From Candidatus Rubrivivax defluviihabitans (GTDB lineage Bacteria > Pseudomonadota > Gammaproteobacteria > Burkholderiales > Burkholderiaceae_C): DNA of 64,000 nucleotides. A program made the position numbers and the translations under genes. Below are positions 17,099 to 25,506 of the stretch, piece by piece. The DNA is taken from positions 1 to 64,000 of the forward strand of contig JADJMW010000025.1 of assembly GCA_016709385.1 (NCBI GenBank). The letters are read 5' to 3'. The notes under the pieces were generated by a model that saw only the letters and a program-made list of their open reading frames with translations, did not search any database and was not told where the DNA came from. Position 1 is the stretch's first letter; the number at the start of each line of letters is the position of its first letter.

Positions 17099-18124
17099 TC
17101 AGGCGCTGTCGCGCAGGCACAACTCGAAGCCCAGGTCCACCGAGGTCGGCGCCACCGTCTGCCCGCGCATCAGCGCCAGCAGCATGCGCGCGGCCTGTTC
17201 GCCGATGGCGCGGCGCGGCGTGCGCACGGTGGTCAGCGCAGGCTGCATCTGGTCGCTGCCGGTGAGGTCGTTGAAGCCGGCCACCGCCACGCGCCTGGGC
17301 ACGGCCACCTTCAGTCGCGTGGCGGCCAGCAGCGCGCCCTGGGCCAGGTCGTCGTTGCAGAAGAACACCGCGTCCACCGCCGGCCGCTGGGCGGTCATCT
17401 GCTCGAACATCTGCGCCCCCAGCGCGATGGACGAAGGCGCCGGGTTGAGCCATTCCAGCTTGGCGTCGTACAGGCCGGCCTGCTGCATCTGCTGGCGCCA
17501 GCCCTGCAGGCGCTGCAGCGTGCGCGGGTCCAGCTGCGCGGCGCCGAAGGCGATGCGGCGTCGGCCGCCTTGCAGCAGGTGGCGCGTCATGGCCGCCGCC
17601 GCCTCGGCCTGCGAGAAGCCCACGCAGTGCACACCCGGGCCTTGGCCGATCTCCATCACGTGCACGCAGGGCACGCCGCTGCGCTGGATGAGCAATCGCG
17701 TGCCCTCGCTGTGGTCGAAGCCGGTGACGATGAGCCCGGCCGGGCGGTGCAGGAGCTGCTCGCGCAGCAGTTGTTCCTCCTCCTGGCGGTCGTAGTGGGT
17801 GATGCCGATCAGCGTCTGGTAGCCGGCCGGCCGCAGTTCGCGCTGCACCGCTTCGAGCAGGTCCACGAAGAGGGCGTTGCTCAGCATCGGGATCAGCACC
17901 GCCACGTGCGTGCTGCGCTGCGAGGCCAGCGCGCGCGCCGCCGGGTCGGGCACGTAGCCCAGCCGCTGCGCGGCTTCCTGCACGCGTGCCACCAGCGCCG
18001 GGTCGACGGCACGTTCGCCGCGCAGCGCACGAGACACGGTGATCGGGCTCACGGCAGCGGCCCGCGCCACGTCGCTGAGCGTGATGCGGCCGGTGGCGCG
18101 GCGGCTGGATTTGACGGCGGTCAT
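17099..18124 (-). CDS. gntR: LacI-family transcriptional repressor of gluconate genes
   Basis: 341 residues. N-terminal LacI helix-turn-helix and hinge (RITLSDVARAAAVSPITVSRALRGERAVDPALVARVQEAAQRLGYVPDPAARALASQ, residues 13-70) followed by a periplasmic-binding-protein-like effector domain (HVAVLIPMLSNALFVDLLEAVQREL to FNDLTGSDQMQPALTTVRTPRRAIGEQAARMLL). It is divergent from gluconokinase and a TRAP transporter with two matching palindromes between them, so it most likely represses the kinase-transporter operon and itself, with gluconate or its phosphate as inducer. The start MTAVKSS was preferred to an in-frame ATG 20 codons upstream, which would place the operator inside the gene. Confidence 0.88.
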   Translation of the reverse strand: MTAVKSSRRATGRITLSDVARAAAVSPITVSRALRGERAVDPALVARVQEAAQRLGYVPDPAARALASQRSTHVAVLIPMLSNALFVDLLEAVQRELRPAGYQTLIGITHYDRQEEEQLLREQLLHRPAGLIVTGFDHSEGTRLLIQRSGVPCVHVMEIGQGPGVHCVGFSQAEAAAAMTRHLLQGGRRRIAFGAAQLDPRTLQRLQGWRQQMQQAGLYDAKLEWLNPAPSSIALGAQMFEQMTAQRPAVDAVFFCNDDLAQGALLAATRLKVAVPRRVAVAGFNDLTGSDQMQPALTTVRTPRRAIGEQAARMLLALMRGQTVAPTSVDLGFELCLRDSA

Positions 18125-18168
18125 GAAATCAGTGTTTACCCGGATGTTCGCGAGCAGCGATATGGTTA

Positions 18169-18182
18169 GGATAGCGCTATCC
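18169..18182. promoter_or_regulatory. LacI-type operator 1 (upstream of gntR)
   Basis: GGATAGCGCTATCC is a perfect 14-base palindrome with the central GCGC typical of LacI-family sites, 45 bases upstream of the gntR start. A probable autoregulatory operator. Confidence 0.8.
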
Positions 18183-18290
18183 AATAGTGATCCGCAAGTG
18201 GCATCAACCCGGTTCTTCCGTCAGATCGAAGGCTGATTCCGGCGAAACCGATCGAAGCCACCAGCCCGGTCTCTTTCTTTTGTCTCATTC

Positions 18291-18304
18291 GGATAGCGCT
18301 GTCC
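18291..18304. promoter_or_regulatory. LacI-type operator 2 (upstream of gntK)
   Basis: GGATAGCGCTGTCC differs from operator 1 at one position and ends 11 bases before the gntK ATG. Two copies about 120 bases apart between divergent genes would allow loop-type repression of the gntK-TRAP operon. Confidence 0.8.
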
Positions 18305-18314
18305 AAATCACGTC

Positions 18315-18815
18315 ATGCCCAGTCTGATCGTCATGGGAGTTGCCGGTTGCGGCAAGTCGAGCCTGGCCCGCGCTATTGCCGAAGCGCAGGGCCTGCCGCT
18401 GATCGAGGGCGACGATCACCACAGCGCGGTCAACCGCGCCCGCATGGCCCAGGGCATCGCGCTCACCGACGCCGACCGCCAGGACTGGCTGGCCACGCTG
18501 GGGCGGCTGCTGCAGGCGCAACCGCAGGGCGTGGTGCTCACCTGCTCGGCGCTGAAGCGCAGCTACCGCGACCAGTTGCGAGCCGCGTCTCCGGGGCTGC
18601 GCTTCGCCTTTCTCGACATCACGCGGGCGGCCGCGGCGCAGCGTGTGGCGGCGCGGTCGTCGCATTTCTTCGCGGCCAGCCTGGTGGACAGCCAGTTCGC
18701 CACGCTCGAGTCCCCGCTGGGTGAACCAGGCGTGCTGCGCCTGGACGCCGAACTGCCCCTGGGCACGCTGCAACGGCAAGTGCAGCAATGGCTGCAACAG
18801 GAGACGACGGCATGA
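18315..18815 (+). CDS. gntK: Gluconokinase
   Basis: ATP-dependent phosphorylation of D-gluconate to 6-phosphogluconate, which enters the Entner-Doudoroff or pentose-phosphate pathways. 166 residues, a P-loop kinase of the GntK/IdnK family: Walker A GVAGCGKSS (residues 8-16), the family-specific EGDDHHSAVNRARMAQGIALTDADRQDWL (residues 31-59), TCSALKRSYRDQLR, and HFFAASLVDSQFATLESP, where gluconate kinases bind the sugar acid. First gene of the operon behind operator 2; its stop overlaps the dctQ ATG. Confidence 0.95.
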   Translation: MPSLIVMGVAGCGKSSLARAIAEAQGLPLIEGDDHHSAVNRARMAQGIALTDADRQDWLATLGRLLQAQPQGVVLTCSALKRSYRDQLRAASPGLRFAFLDITRAAAAQRVAARSSHFFAASLVDSQFATLESPLGEPGVLRLDAELPLGTLQRQVQQWLQQETTA

Positions 18816-19324
18816 GCACCACCACCAGCGACGCGGCACCGCCGCCGGCGGTCCAACGCCTCGCCCTGGGCGCCATGGCGCTGTGCCTGGCCGTCATGGC
18901 CTGTGCGGTATTCGTCAACGTGGTGCTGCGTTATGGCTTCGGCAGTGGCGTGGCGGCCAGCGAAGAGCTGTCGCGCCTGCTCTTCGTGTGGATGGTCTTC
19001 ATCGGCGCCACCGCCGCCTACCCCCTGGGCGAGCACCTGGCCTTCACCAGCCTGCTGCTGCCGCTGCGCGGCAAGCCGCGTGCACTGCGCGCCATGAGCC
19101 GCCTGATCCATGCCCTGGTGGTGGCCGCGGCGGGCCTGGTGGCCTGGGGTGCCTGGCAGCAGGTGGTGGTGGGGCTGGACGGCAAGTCCCCGGTGATCGG
19201 CTATTCGATGGCCTTGCTGCCGCTGCCGGCGCTGCTGTGCACCGCCGTGATCTGCGTGTTGGCCGTCGTCAAGCTGGTCCGCGGGGACCTCGTCGCGCTG
19301 ACTCACGAAGCCGAGACGGAGTGA
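18812..19324 (+). CDS. TRAP transporter small permease (DctQ type)
   Basis: Small membrane subunit of a tripartite ATP-independent periplasmic transporter, 170 residues with four hydrophobic helices. Family block: MACAVFVNVVLRYGFGSGVAASEELSRLLFVWMVFIGATAAYPLGEHLAF (residues 29-79), including the conserved R-Y and E-E-L-S-R. The ATG overlaps the gntK stop with GGAG about ten bases upstream. It joins the DctM subunit to form the sodium-driven permease. Operon context points to gluconate or a related sugar acid as substrate. Confidence 0.92.
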   Translation: MSTTTSDAAPPPAVQRLALGAMALCLAVMACAVFVNVVLRYGFGSGVAASEELSRLLFVWMVFIGATAAYPLGEHLAFTSLLLPLRGKPRALRAMSRLIHALVVAAAGLVAWGAWQQVVVGLDGKSPVIGYSMALLPLPALLCTAVICVLAVVKLVRGDLVALTHEAETE

Positions 19325-19328
19325 GGCG

Positions 19329-20621
19329 ATGAGCCCCGAAACACAAGCCGCGATCTTCTTTGCCGTGGGCATGCTGGGCTTCATGGGCCTGGGCATGCCG
19401 ATGGCTCTGGCCCTGGTGCTCACCGGCGCCGGCATGGCCTGGCTGCTGGACTTCTGGGATACGCAGCTGCTGGCGCAGAACCTGGTGGCCGGGGTCGACA
19501 GCTTCCCGCTGCTGGCGGTGCCGTTCTTCATCCTCGCCGGCGAGCTGATGAACGCGGGCGGCATCAGCCGGCGCATCATCGACATGGCGCAGGCCTGGGT
19601 CGGCCACTTCCGCGGCGGCCTGGGCTACGTGACCATCGGCGCCGCGCTGCTGATGGCCAGCATGAGCGGCTCGGCGCTGGCCGACACCGCCGCGCTGGCC
19701 ACCATCCTGCTGCCGATGATGCGGGCCCACGGCTACCCCATGGCCACCTCGGGCGGGCTCATCGCCTCGGGCGGGATCATCGCGCCCATCATCCCGCCGA
19801 GCATGCCCTTCGTGATCTACGGCGTCACCACCAACACCTCGATCTCGTCGCTGTTCATCAGCGGCATCGTGCCGGGGCTGATCATGGGCGCCGGCCTGGT
19901 CGTCACCTGGAAGCTGGTGCTGCGCAAGATGGACCTGCCGAAGGGCCAGCCCGCCGGCTGGGGCGAGCGGCTGCACGCCACCGGCCGTGCCGGCTGGGCG
20001 CTGCTGATGCCCCTCATCATCATCGGCGGCATGAAGACCGGCGTCTTCACGCCCACCGAGGCCGCCGTGGTGGCCGCCTTCTACGCGCTGGTGGTGGCCG
20101 TCTTCGTGCACCGCGAGATGAAGTTCAGCGCCGTCTACGGCGTGCTGCAGCGCGCCGCCAAGACCACCGCGCTGGTCATGTTCCTGTGCGCCGGCGCCCA
20201 GGTGGCGGCCTACATGATCACGCTGGCCGACCTGCCCAACGTGCTGAGCGCCTGGCTCGGCCCCATGGTCGACAACCCGCGCCTGCTGATGGCGGTGATG
20301 ATGGTCACGCTGGTCATCGTCGGCACCGCGCTGGACCTGACGCCGACGATCCTGATCCTGGCCCCCGTGATGCTGCCCATCGCCGTGAAGGCCGGCATCG
20401 ACCCGGTGTATTTCGGCCTCATGTTCATCCTCAACGGCGCCATCGGCCTGATCACGCCGCCGGTGGGCACGGTGCTCAACGTGGTGGCCGGCGTCGGCAA
20501 GCTGTCGATGCACAACGTGGTCAAGGGCGTGAGCCCCTTCCTGCTGACCTACACGCTGATCCTGGCCTTGTTCGTCCTGTTCCCGCAGATCGTCATCGCA
20601 CCCGTGGCCTGGATGCGCTGA
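19329..20621 (+). CDS. TRAP transporter large permease (DctM type)
   Basis: 430-residue polytopic permease with the normal DctM length and sequence: a hydrophobic N-terminal helix pair, GVDSFPLLAVPFFILAGELMNAGGISRRI (residues 56-84), MSGSALADTAALATILLPMM, SGGIIAPIIPPSMPFVIYGV, LDLTPTILILAPVMLPIAVKAGIDPVYFG, and NGAIGLITPPVGTVLNVVAGVGK. It catalyses Na+-coupled uptake with the DctP binding protein delivering the solute. It is five bases downstream of dctQ and 30 bases before dctP. The proteins closest in pattern are those of gluconate/hexuronate-type TRAP systems, but substrate cannot be fixed from sequence alone. Confidence 0.93.
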   Translation: MSPETQAAIFFAVGMLGFMGLGMPMALALVLTGAGMAWLLDFWDTQLLAQNLVAGVDSFPLLAVPFFILAGELMNAGGISRRIIDMAQAWVGHFRGGLGYVTIGAALLMASMSGSALADTAALATILLPMMRAHGYPMATSGGLIASGGIIAPIIPPSMPFVIYGVTTNTSISSLFISGIVPGLIMGAGLVVTWKLVLRKMDLPKGQPAGWGERLHATGRAGWALLMPLIIIGGMKTGVFTPTEAAVVAAFYALVVAVFVHREMKFSAVYGVLQRAAKTTALVMFLCAGAQVAAYMITLADLPNVLSAWLGPMVDNPRLLMAVMMVTLVIVGTALDLTPTILILAPVMLPIAVKAGIDPVYFGLMFILNGAIGLITPPVGTVLNVVAGVGKLSMHNVVKGVSPFLLTYTLILALFVLFPQIVIAPVAWMR

Positions 20622-20651
20622 CCGACTTTCACAACCCCCTTGGAGATCGCC

Positions 20652-21677
20652 ATGAAACTGTTCCGACGCACCCTCATCGCCACCCTGGCCGCCGCGGCCG
20701 CCACCACGCTGCTGCCGCTGGCCGCCCAGGCCCAGGACATCAAGCCGCGCATCATCCGCTTCGGCTACGGCCTGGTGGAGAACTCCAACCAGGGCCGCGC
20801 CGTGAAGGTGTTTGCCGACGAGGTGGAAAAGCGCTCCGGCGGCAAGATGCGCCTGCGCGCCGTGGGCGCCGCCGCGCTCGGCTCCGACGTGCAGATGCAG
20901 CAGGCGCTGATCGGCGGCGCGCAGGAGATGATGGTCGGCTCCACCGCCACGCTGGTGGGCATCGTCAAGGAAATGGCGCTGTGGGACACGCCCTTCCTGT
21001 TCAACAACGGTGCCGAGGCCGACGCCATCCTCGACGGCCCGGTGGGACAGAAGGTGATGGCCAAGATGCCCGAGAAGGGCCTCGTCGGCCTGGTCTACTG
21101 GGAAAACGGCTTCCGCAACCTGACCAACAGCAAGCGTCCCATCACCAAGACCGAGGACCTGGCCGGCGTGAAGCTGCGCGTGATGCAGAACCCGGTCTAC
21201 CTGGAGAGCTTCAACGCGCTGGGTGCGAATGCCATTCCGATGGCCTTCTCCGAGCTCTTCGGTGCGCTCGAGACGAAGACCGTCGACGGCCAGGAAAACC
21301 CGTTCAACACCATCCTGTCGAGCAAGTTCTACGAGGTGCAGAAGTACGTCAGCGTCACCAATCACGTCTACAGCCCGTGGATCGTCTTCGTCAGCAAGAA
21401 ATACTGGGACGGCCTGAGCAAGGACGAGCAGAAGGTGCTGATGGACGCCGCCAAGGTCAGCCGCGATTTCGAGCGCAAGGACACCCGTGCCGAAGCCGCC
21501 AAGGCCGTGGCTGACCTCAAGTCCAAGGGCATGCAGGTCAACGAGGTCTCGCCGGCCGAGGTGAACCGCATGCGCGACAAGCTCACGCGGGTGAATGCCA
21601 CCATCGCCACCAACGTCGGCATGGACCTGTGGAACGAGACCCAGGCCGAGCTGAAGAAGCTGCGCGGCGGCAAGTGA
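20652..21677 (+). CDS. TRAP transporter solute-binding protein (DctP type)
   Basis: Periplasmic binding protein of 341 residues. Signal peptide MKLFRRTLIATLAAAAATTLLPLAAQAQ, then mature IKPRIIRFGYGLVENSNQGRAVKVFADEVEKRSGGKMRLR. The carboxylate-binding arginine block is LAGVKLRVMQNPVYLESFNALGANAIPMAFSELFGALETKTVDGQENP (residues 172-220), fully typical of DctP proteins that bind organic acids through an Arg salt bridge. The ATG at 20652 follows GGAGATC; an in-frame ATG four codons earlier is less well placed. Last gene of the gntK-dctQMP operon. Confidence 0.93.
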   Translation: MKLFRRTLIATLAAAAATTLLPLAAQAQDIKPRIIRFGYGLVENSNQGRAVKVFADEVEKRSGGKMRLRAVGAAALGSDVQMQQALIGGAQEMMVGSTATLVGIVKEMALWDTPFLFNNGAEADAILDGPVGQKVMAKMPEKGLVGLVYWENGFRNLTNSKRPITKTEDLAGVKLRVMQNPVYLESFNALGANAIPMAFSELFGALETKTVDGQENPFNTILSSKFYEVQKYVSVTNHVYSPWIVFVSKKYWDGLSKDEQKVLMDAAKVSRDFERKDTRAEAAKAVADLKSKGMQVNEVSPAEVNRMRDKLTRVNATIATNVGMDLWNETQAELKKLRGGK

Positions 21678-21977
21678 ACGTTCGGCGGCAGCCTGCGGCA
21701 CAGGCCACCGGCTGCGCGCGCCGCAGGTGCAACAGCTTGTAGGCGCCATCGCCTTCCGGCGGCGCGCCCATGCGGGCCGGGCTCGGCGTCGAACGGCCTG
21801 GGCGCGATGGCGTCGGCGCCACGCCGAGCGGCCCGCCGGCGGCTGGGGCGCGGCCGAGTCGGTGGGTTGCCCGCCGTTACAGGTTTTCATCGTTCCGCCA
21901 CATCGGGCGGCGACACTCTCTGCGCCGCCGGCTCGTGGCTCTTTTCGCGACCAGGCCGGCACCACAGGAACGTGCCC
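21678..21977. other. Intergenic region after dctP
   Basis: 300 bases, very GC-rich, between the dctP stop and the next start. Several short GC-rich inverted repeats are possible (for example GCAGCC with GGCTGC just after the stop), but none is followed by a T-run. Open frames on both strands lack family resemblance. No operator recognised. Confidence 0.4.
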
Positions 21978-22253
21978 ATGAACCTGCGCTTCGTCCGCCC
22001 CGAAGACCGCCGCCGCAGCGGCGGCAGCGGCGTCGGTTCCGGCTTCGGCACCGAATGGGCCGGCACCGCGCCGGGCTGCTTCCGCAGCGAGGCCTTCGCC
22101 GAGGACCTGACCTCCGACGAGGGGGGGCTCGTCGGCGCGCCGCTGCCGCGCCGGGTGACCGCCGAGCGCGTGCTGCGCCGTAGCCAGGGCTGGCCGCCGG
22201 CCTTGGCACTGGCGCTGGCGGCTCTGGGCCTGGGACTGGGCACGGCCGACTGA
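21978..22253 (+). CDS. Hypothetical 91-residue protein with a C-terminal hydrophobic segment
   Basis: Not recognised. ATG with AGGAA upstream (21965-21969). The N-terminal two thirds are polar and Gly/Arg-rich (MNLRFVRPEDRRRSGGSG, then GTEWAGTAPGCFRSEAFAEDLTSDEGG); the end PPALALALAALGLGLG could be a single membrane helix. It lies about 100 bases before the DUF2796 gene on the same strand and could belong to that operon. Coding status is moderately likely. Confidence 0.45.
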   Translation: MNLRFVRPEDRRRSGGSGVGSGFGTEWAGTAPGCFRSEAFAEDLTSDEGGLVGAPLPRRVTAERVLRRSQGWPPALALALAALGLGLGTAD

Positions 22254-22357
22254 GCGCCGGGCCCGGCTCGCCCGCCGCTGGCGCCGTCCCGCGCAACCGG
22301 CCGGCCACGCGGCACGCGGCACAATGCCGGCCGATGTCGCCCGCCCCACCTGCCCGC

Positions 22358-22900
22358 ATGACGACGACCCCGCAGCGTCTTGCCCTCGTCCTTGGCGCCG
22401 CGGCGCTTCTCGCCGCTGCCCCGGCGCGCGCTGGCAAGGCCCACCAGCACGGCCTGGCCCGGCTCGACATCGCCGTCGACGCCAGCCGCGTGAGCATCGT
22501 GCTGGACACGCCGCTGGACAACCTGCTGGGCTTCGAGCGCGCCCCGCGCACCGATGCCGAACGGCAGCAGGCCGACGCCGCGGTGGCTTTGCTGCGCGAT
22601 GGCGGCCGCCTGTTCCGCATCGACCCCGCGGCCGGCTGCACGCTGGCGAAGGTGGAACTGGCGTCGGCGGCGCTCAAGCTCGGCGACGCCGCTGCCGCGC
22701 CGGCCCCGGAAGGCCACGCCGACCTGGAGGCACGCTTCGACTTCGACTGCAAGCAAGGCGGCCGCGCCGCCTCCGTCGAGGTCGGGCTGTTCGAGGCCTT
22801 CAAGCGTCTGCAGCGGCTGGACCTGCAGCTGGCCACGCCCCGGGGCCAGATGAAGGCCGTGCTGCAGCGCCCGGCCTCGCGCGTGGCGCTGGTGCGCTAG
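22358..22900 (+). CDS. DUF2796 periplasmic protein, ZrgA-like metal-uptake component
   Basis: 180 residues with a signal peptide (MTTTPQRLALVLGAAALLAAAPARAG) and the family core KAHQHGLARLDIAVDASRVSIVLDTPLDNLLGFERAPRTDAERQQADAAVALLRDGGRLF, then DLEARFDFDCKQGG and VEVGLFEAFKRLQRLDLQLATPRGQ. DUF2796 includes ZrgA of Vibrio, the periplasmic part of a zinc importer, which carries a His-rich stretch. Here only HQH and one further His remain and the middle region (DAAAAPAPEGH) is not His-rich. An ATG eight codons upstream is possible. Followed by ABC ATPase, permease and DUF3299 genes in the ZrgA-type order. Zinc as substrate is inferred. Confidence 0.82.
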   Translation: MTTTPQRLALVLGAAALLAAAPARAGKAHQHGLARLDIAVDASRVSIVLDTPLDNLLGFERAPRTDAERQQADAAVALLRDGGRLFRIDPAAGCTLAKVELASAALKLGDAAAAPAPEGHADLEARFDFDCKQGGRAASVEVGLFEAFKRLQRLDLQLATPRGQMKAVLQRPASRVALVR

Positions 22901-22908
22901 CCGCCGCG

Positions 22909-23592
22909 GTGCTGGAGATCCGCGACCTGCACTACGCCTGGCCCGGCGCGGGCGGCGAATGCCTGGCCATCGAGCGGCTCGACATCGCCGCCGGCCGCGC
23001 CGTCTTCCTGCACGGCCCCAGCGGCTGCGGCAAGAGCACGCTGCTGGGCCTGATGGCCGGCGTGCTGGTGGCGCCGCGCGGCCAGGTCCGCCTGCTGGGC
23101 CAGGACTGGGCCGCACTGCGCGGCGGCACGCGCGACGCCCGCCGCGCCGAACACGTCGGCGTGATCTTCCAGCAGTTCAACCTGCTGCCCTATGTGAGCG
23201 TGGCCGACAACGTGCTGCTGCCGTGCCGCTTTTCCGCGGCGCGCGCCCGGCGCTGCGCCGGCGGCCCGGTCGTTGCGGCGCAGGCGCTGCTGCAGCGCGT
23301 GGCGCTGCCGCCGTCGCTGTGGCCGCGGCGGGCCGACGCACTCTCGGTCGGCCAGCAGCAGCGCGTGGCCGCGGCGCGGGCGCTGATCGGCCGGCCCGGA
23401 CTGGTGATCGCCGACGAGCCCACCTCGGCGCTGGACGCCGCGCTGCGCGACGACTTCATGGCACTGCTGCTGGAAGAGTGCCGCGCCGGCGGCAGCACGC
23501 TGGTCTTCGTGAGCCACGACGACCGGCTGGCGGCGCGCTTCGACGAGAGGCTGTCGCTGCCGGCGCTGAACCGCGCGGCGGCCCTGTCATGA
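22909..23592 (+). CDS. ABC transporter ATP-binding protein (LolD/MacB type)
   Basis: 227 residues from a GTG start (VLEIRDLHYAWPGAGG), eight bases after the DUF2796 stop. Walker A GPSGCGKST (residues 38-46), Q-loop FQQFNLLPYVSVADNVLLPC, signature LSVGQQQRVAAARALIG, Walker B LVIADEPTSALD, H-switch VSHDDR. The signature LSVGQ and the short size place it with LolD/MacB-type ATPases that pair with FtsX-fold permeases, as does the next gene. No upstream ATG fits without overlapping the previous gene heavily. A rare-start, tightly packed operon gene. Confidence 0.9.
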   Translation: MLEIRDLHYAWPGAGGECLAIERLDIAAGRAVFLHGPSGCGKSTLLGLMAGVLVAPRGQVRLLGQDWAALRGGTRDARRAEHVGVIFQQFNLLPYVSVADNVLLPCRFSAARARRCAGGPVVAAQALLQRVALPPSLWPRRADALSVGQQQRVAAARALIGRPGLVIADEPTSALDAALRDDFMALLLEECRAGGSTLVFVSHDDRLAARFDERLSLPALNRAAALS

Positions 23593-23602
23593 AGGCGTTG
23601 CG

Positions 23603-24898
23603 GTGACGGCCCTGCTGCAGATCGCCGCCCGCAGCGCCTGGAACCGCCGCGGCACGCTGGCGCTGGTGGTGTTGTCCATCGCGCTGGCCACCGCGCTGCT
23701 GATCGGGCTGGAGCGGCTGCGCAACGATATCCGCGGCAGCTTCACCCAGTCGGTCAGCGGCACCGACCTCATCGTCGGTGCCCGCACCGGCCCCGTGCAG
23801 CTGATGCTGTACGCGGTGTTTCGCGTCGGTGGCGCCACCAACAACATCTCGATGGACGGCGTGCGCGCCGTGGCCGCGCACCGCGCCGTGGCCTGGACGG
23901 TGCCGATCGCGCTGGGCGACTCGCACCGCGGCCACCCGGTGCTGGGCACCACGGCCGGGTATTTCGAGCACTTCGCCTACGGCGACCGCCAGCCGCTGGT
24001 GCTGGCGCAGGGCCGTGCCTTCAGCGGCACGCTGGACGGCCTGTACGAGGCCGTGCTCGGCGCCGAGGTGGCGCAACGACTCGGCTACCGGCTGGGCCAG
24101 CGCATCACGCTCACGCACGGCCTGCGTGCGGCCGGCGGCGACGCGGGGGGCGAGTTGGCTGCGGAACACGCCGACAAACCCTTCACCGTGGTCGGCGTGC
24201 TGGCGCGCACCGGCACGCCGGTGGACCGCACGGTGCACGTCAGCCTGCAGGCCATCGAGGCCATCCACCTGGACTGGGCCGGCGGGGCGCCGCTGCCGGG
24301 CGTGAGCATCGCCGCGGAGCACGCGCGCAAGTTCTCGCTGGAGCCCAGGCAGGTGACCGCGGCGCTGGTGGGCCTGAAGAACCGCGTCGCGGTGTTCAAC
24401 GTGCAGCGTTTCGTGGCCGAGTACGAGGCCGAGCCGCTGCTGGCCGTGCTGCCCGGCGTGGCGCTGGACGAATTGTGGGCCGCGGTGGGCCTGGGCGAAC
24501 GCGCGCTGCTGGCCATGTCGGGCCTGGTGGCGCTGGTCAGCCTGGCTTCGCTGGTGGCGGTGGTGCTGGCCGGTCTGAACGAACGCCGGCGTGAACTGGC
24601 GGTGCTGCGCGCCGTGGGCGCCGGGCCGCGCCACGTGCTGGCACTGCTGGCCGCCGAAGGCGCGCTGGTGACGCTGTCCGGGGCGATGCTGGGCGCGGCC
24701 GCGGCGGCCGGGGCGGTGCTGGCGGCCGGGCCCTGGGTGCAACAGCGCTTCGGCATCACGCTGCAGGCCACGGCGCCGACGGTCGAGCAATGGGCGCTGT
24801 TCGGCGCCGTGCTGCTGGCGGGTATGCTTGCCAGTCTGGTGCCCGGCTGGCGCGCCTACCGTCTTTCGCTGGCCGACGGCCTGACCCCGCGAACCTGA
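23603..24898 (+). CDS. ABC transporter permease, FtsX/MacB fold
   Basis: 431 residues from a GTG. N-terminal membrane helix (WNRRGTLALVVLSIALATALLIGLERLR, residues 13-40), a large periplasmic MacB-like domain (VSGTDLIVGARTGPVQLMLYAVFRVGGATNNISMD onwards to residue about 290) and three C-terminal helices with VSLASLVAVVLAGLNERRRELAVLRAVGAGPRHVLALLAAEGALVTLSG, the FtsX signature. Topology 1+3 indicates a mechanotransmission-type transporter and not a classical channel importer. It pairs with the preceding ATPase; with the DUF2796 and DUF3299 proteins it resembles the Vibrio Zrg system. Confidence 0.9.
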   Translation: MTALLQIAARSAWNRRGTLALVVLSIALATALLIGLERLRNDIRGSFTQSVSGTDLIVGARTGPVQLMLYAVFRVGGATNNISMDGVRAVAAHRAVAWTVPIALGDSHRGHPVLGTTAGYFEHFAYGDRQPLVLAQGRAFSGTLDGLYEAVLGAEVAQRLGYRLGQRITLTHGLRAAGGDAGGELAAEHADKPFTVVGVLARTGTPVDRTVHVSLQAIEAIHLDWAGGAPLPGVSIAAEHARKFSLEPRQVTAALVGLKNRVAVFNVQRFVAEYEAEPLLAVLPGVALDELWAAVGLGERALLAMSGLVALVSLASLVAVVLAGLNERRRELAVLRAVGAGPRHVLALLAAEGALVTLSGAMLGAAAAAGAVLAAGPWVQQRFGITLQATAPTVEQWALFGAVLLAGMLASLVPGWRAYRLSLADGLTPRT

Positions 24899-24906
24899 AA
24901 TTCCCC

Positions 24907-25506
24907 ATGACCCGAGTGTTCCTCAGCCTTGCAGTCCTGCTGGGCCTGGCCGGCACGGCCACGGCGCAGGCACCTGCAGGCGTGCCCGCAATGAAGCCGC
25001 CGCTGGCCGCACCCGGGGCCGCGGGCGTCGCGGCCAAGCCGGGCGAACCGCGCACCATCACCTGGGAAGCCCTGGTGCCTGCCGACTGGGACCCGTTCAA
25101 GGACTTCAAGGGCATCGACTTCCAGATGCTCGACGACGGTGATCCGCGCGCCAACGAGTGGCTGAAGAAGATGCGCCAGGCCTGGGACGACGCGCCGGTG
25201 AATCCGGCGCTGGTGGGCCAGGTCGTGCGCATCCCCGGCTTCGTGGTGCCGCTGGAAGACAGCAAGGAAGGCCTGAAGGAATTCCTGCTCGTGCCTTATT
25301 TCGGCGCCTGCATCCACAGCCCGCCGCCGCCGGCCAACCAGATCATCCACGTGCTGCCCAACCCGCCGGTGAAGGGCGTGCGCTCGATGGACACGGTGTG
25401 GATCAGCGGCAAGCTCACCACCGGCAAGACCGATACCTACATGGGTGCGTCGAGCTACCGCATCGAGGCCACCCAGGTGGCGCCCTACAAGGAGCCCGCC
25501 CGCTGA
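24907..25506 (+). CDS. DUF3299 periplasmic protein
   Basis: 199 residues with signal peptide MTRVFLSLAVLLGLAGTATAQA. The DUF3299 core runs from about residue 50: ITWEALVPADWDPF, VRIPGFVVPLEDSKEGLKEFLLVPYFGACIHSPPPPANQIIHV and SMDTVWISGKLTTGKTDTYMGASSYRIEA. The strongly conserved GACIHSPPPPANQ with its Cys-x-His may bind a metal or heme. Fourth gene of the DUF2796-ABC set, nine bases after the permease. ZrgE of Vibrio belongs to this family. Function in transport is inferred from context. Confidence 0.88.
   Translation: MTRVFLSLAVLLGLAGTATAQAPAGVPAMKPPLAAPGAAGVAAKPGEPRTITWEALVPADWDPFKDFKGIDFQMLDDGDPRANEWLKKMRQAWDDAPVNPALVGQVVRIPGFVVPLEDSKEGLKEFLLVPYFGACIHSPPPPANQIIHVLPNPPVKGVRSMDTVWISGKLTTGKTDTYMGASSYRIEATQVAPYKEPAR

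Noticed and set aside
21583..21822. Small minus-strand protein overlapping the dctP end
   Set aside because: Cys/Arg-rich frame antisense to dctP without ribosome site.
19269..22349. A 1,026-codon open frame on the minus strand opposite the TRAP genes
   Set aside because: It mirrors the codon pattern of dctQMP, is rich in His/Gln/Asp/Gly and shows no domain. A typical antisense shadow in high-GC DNA.
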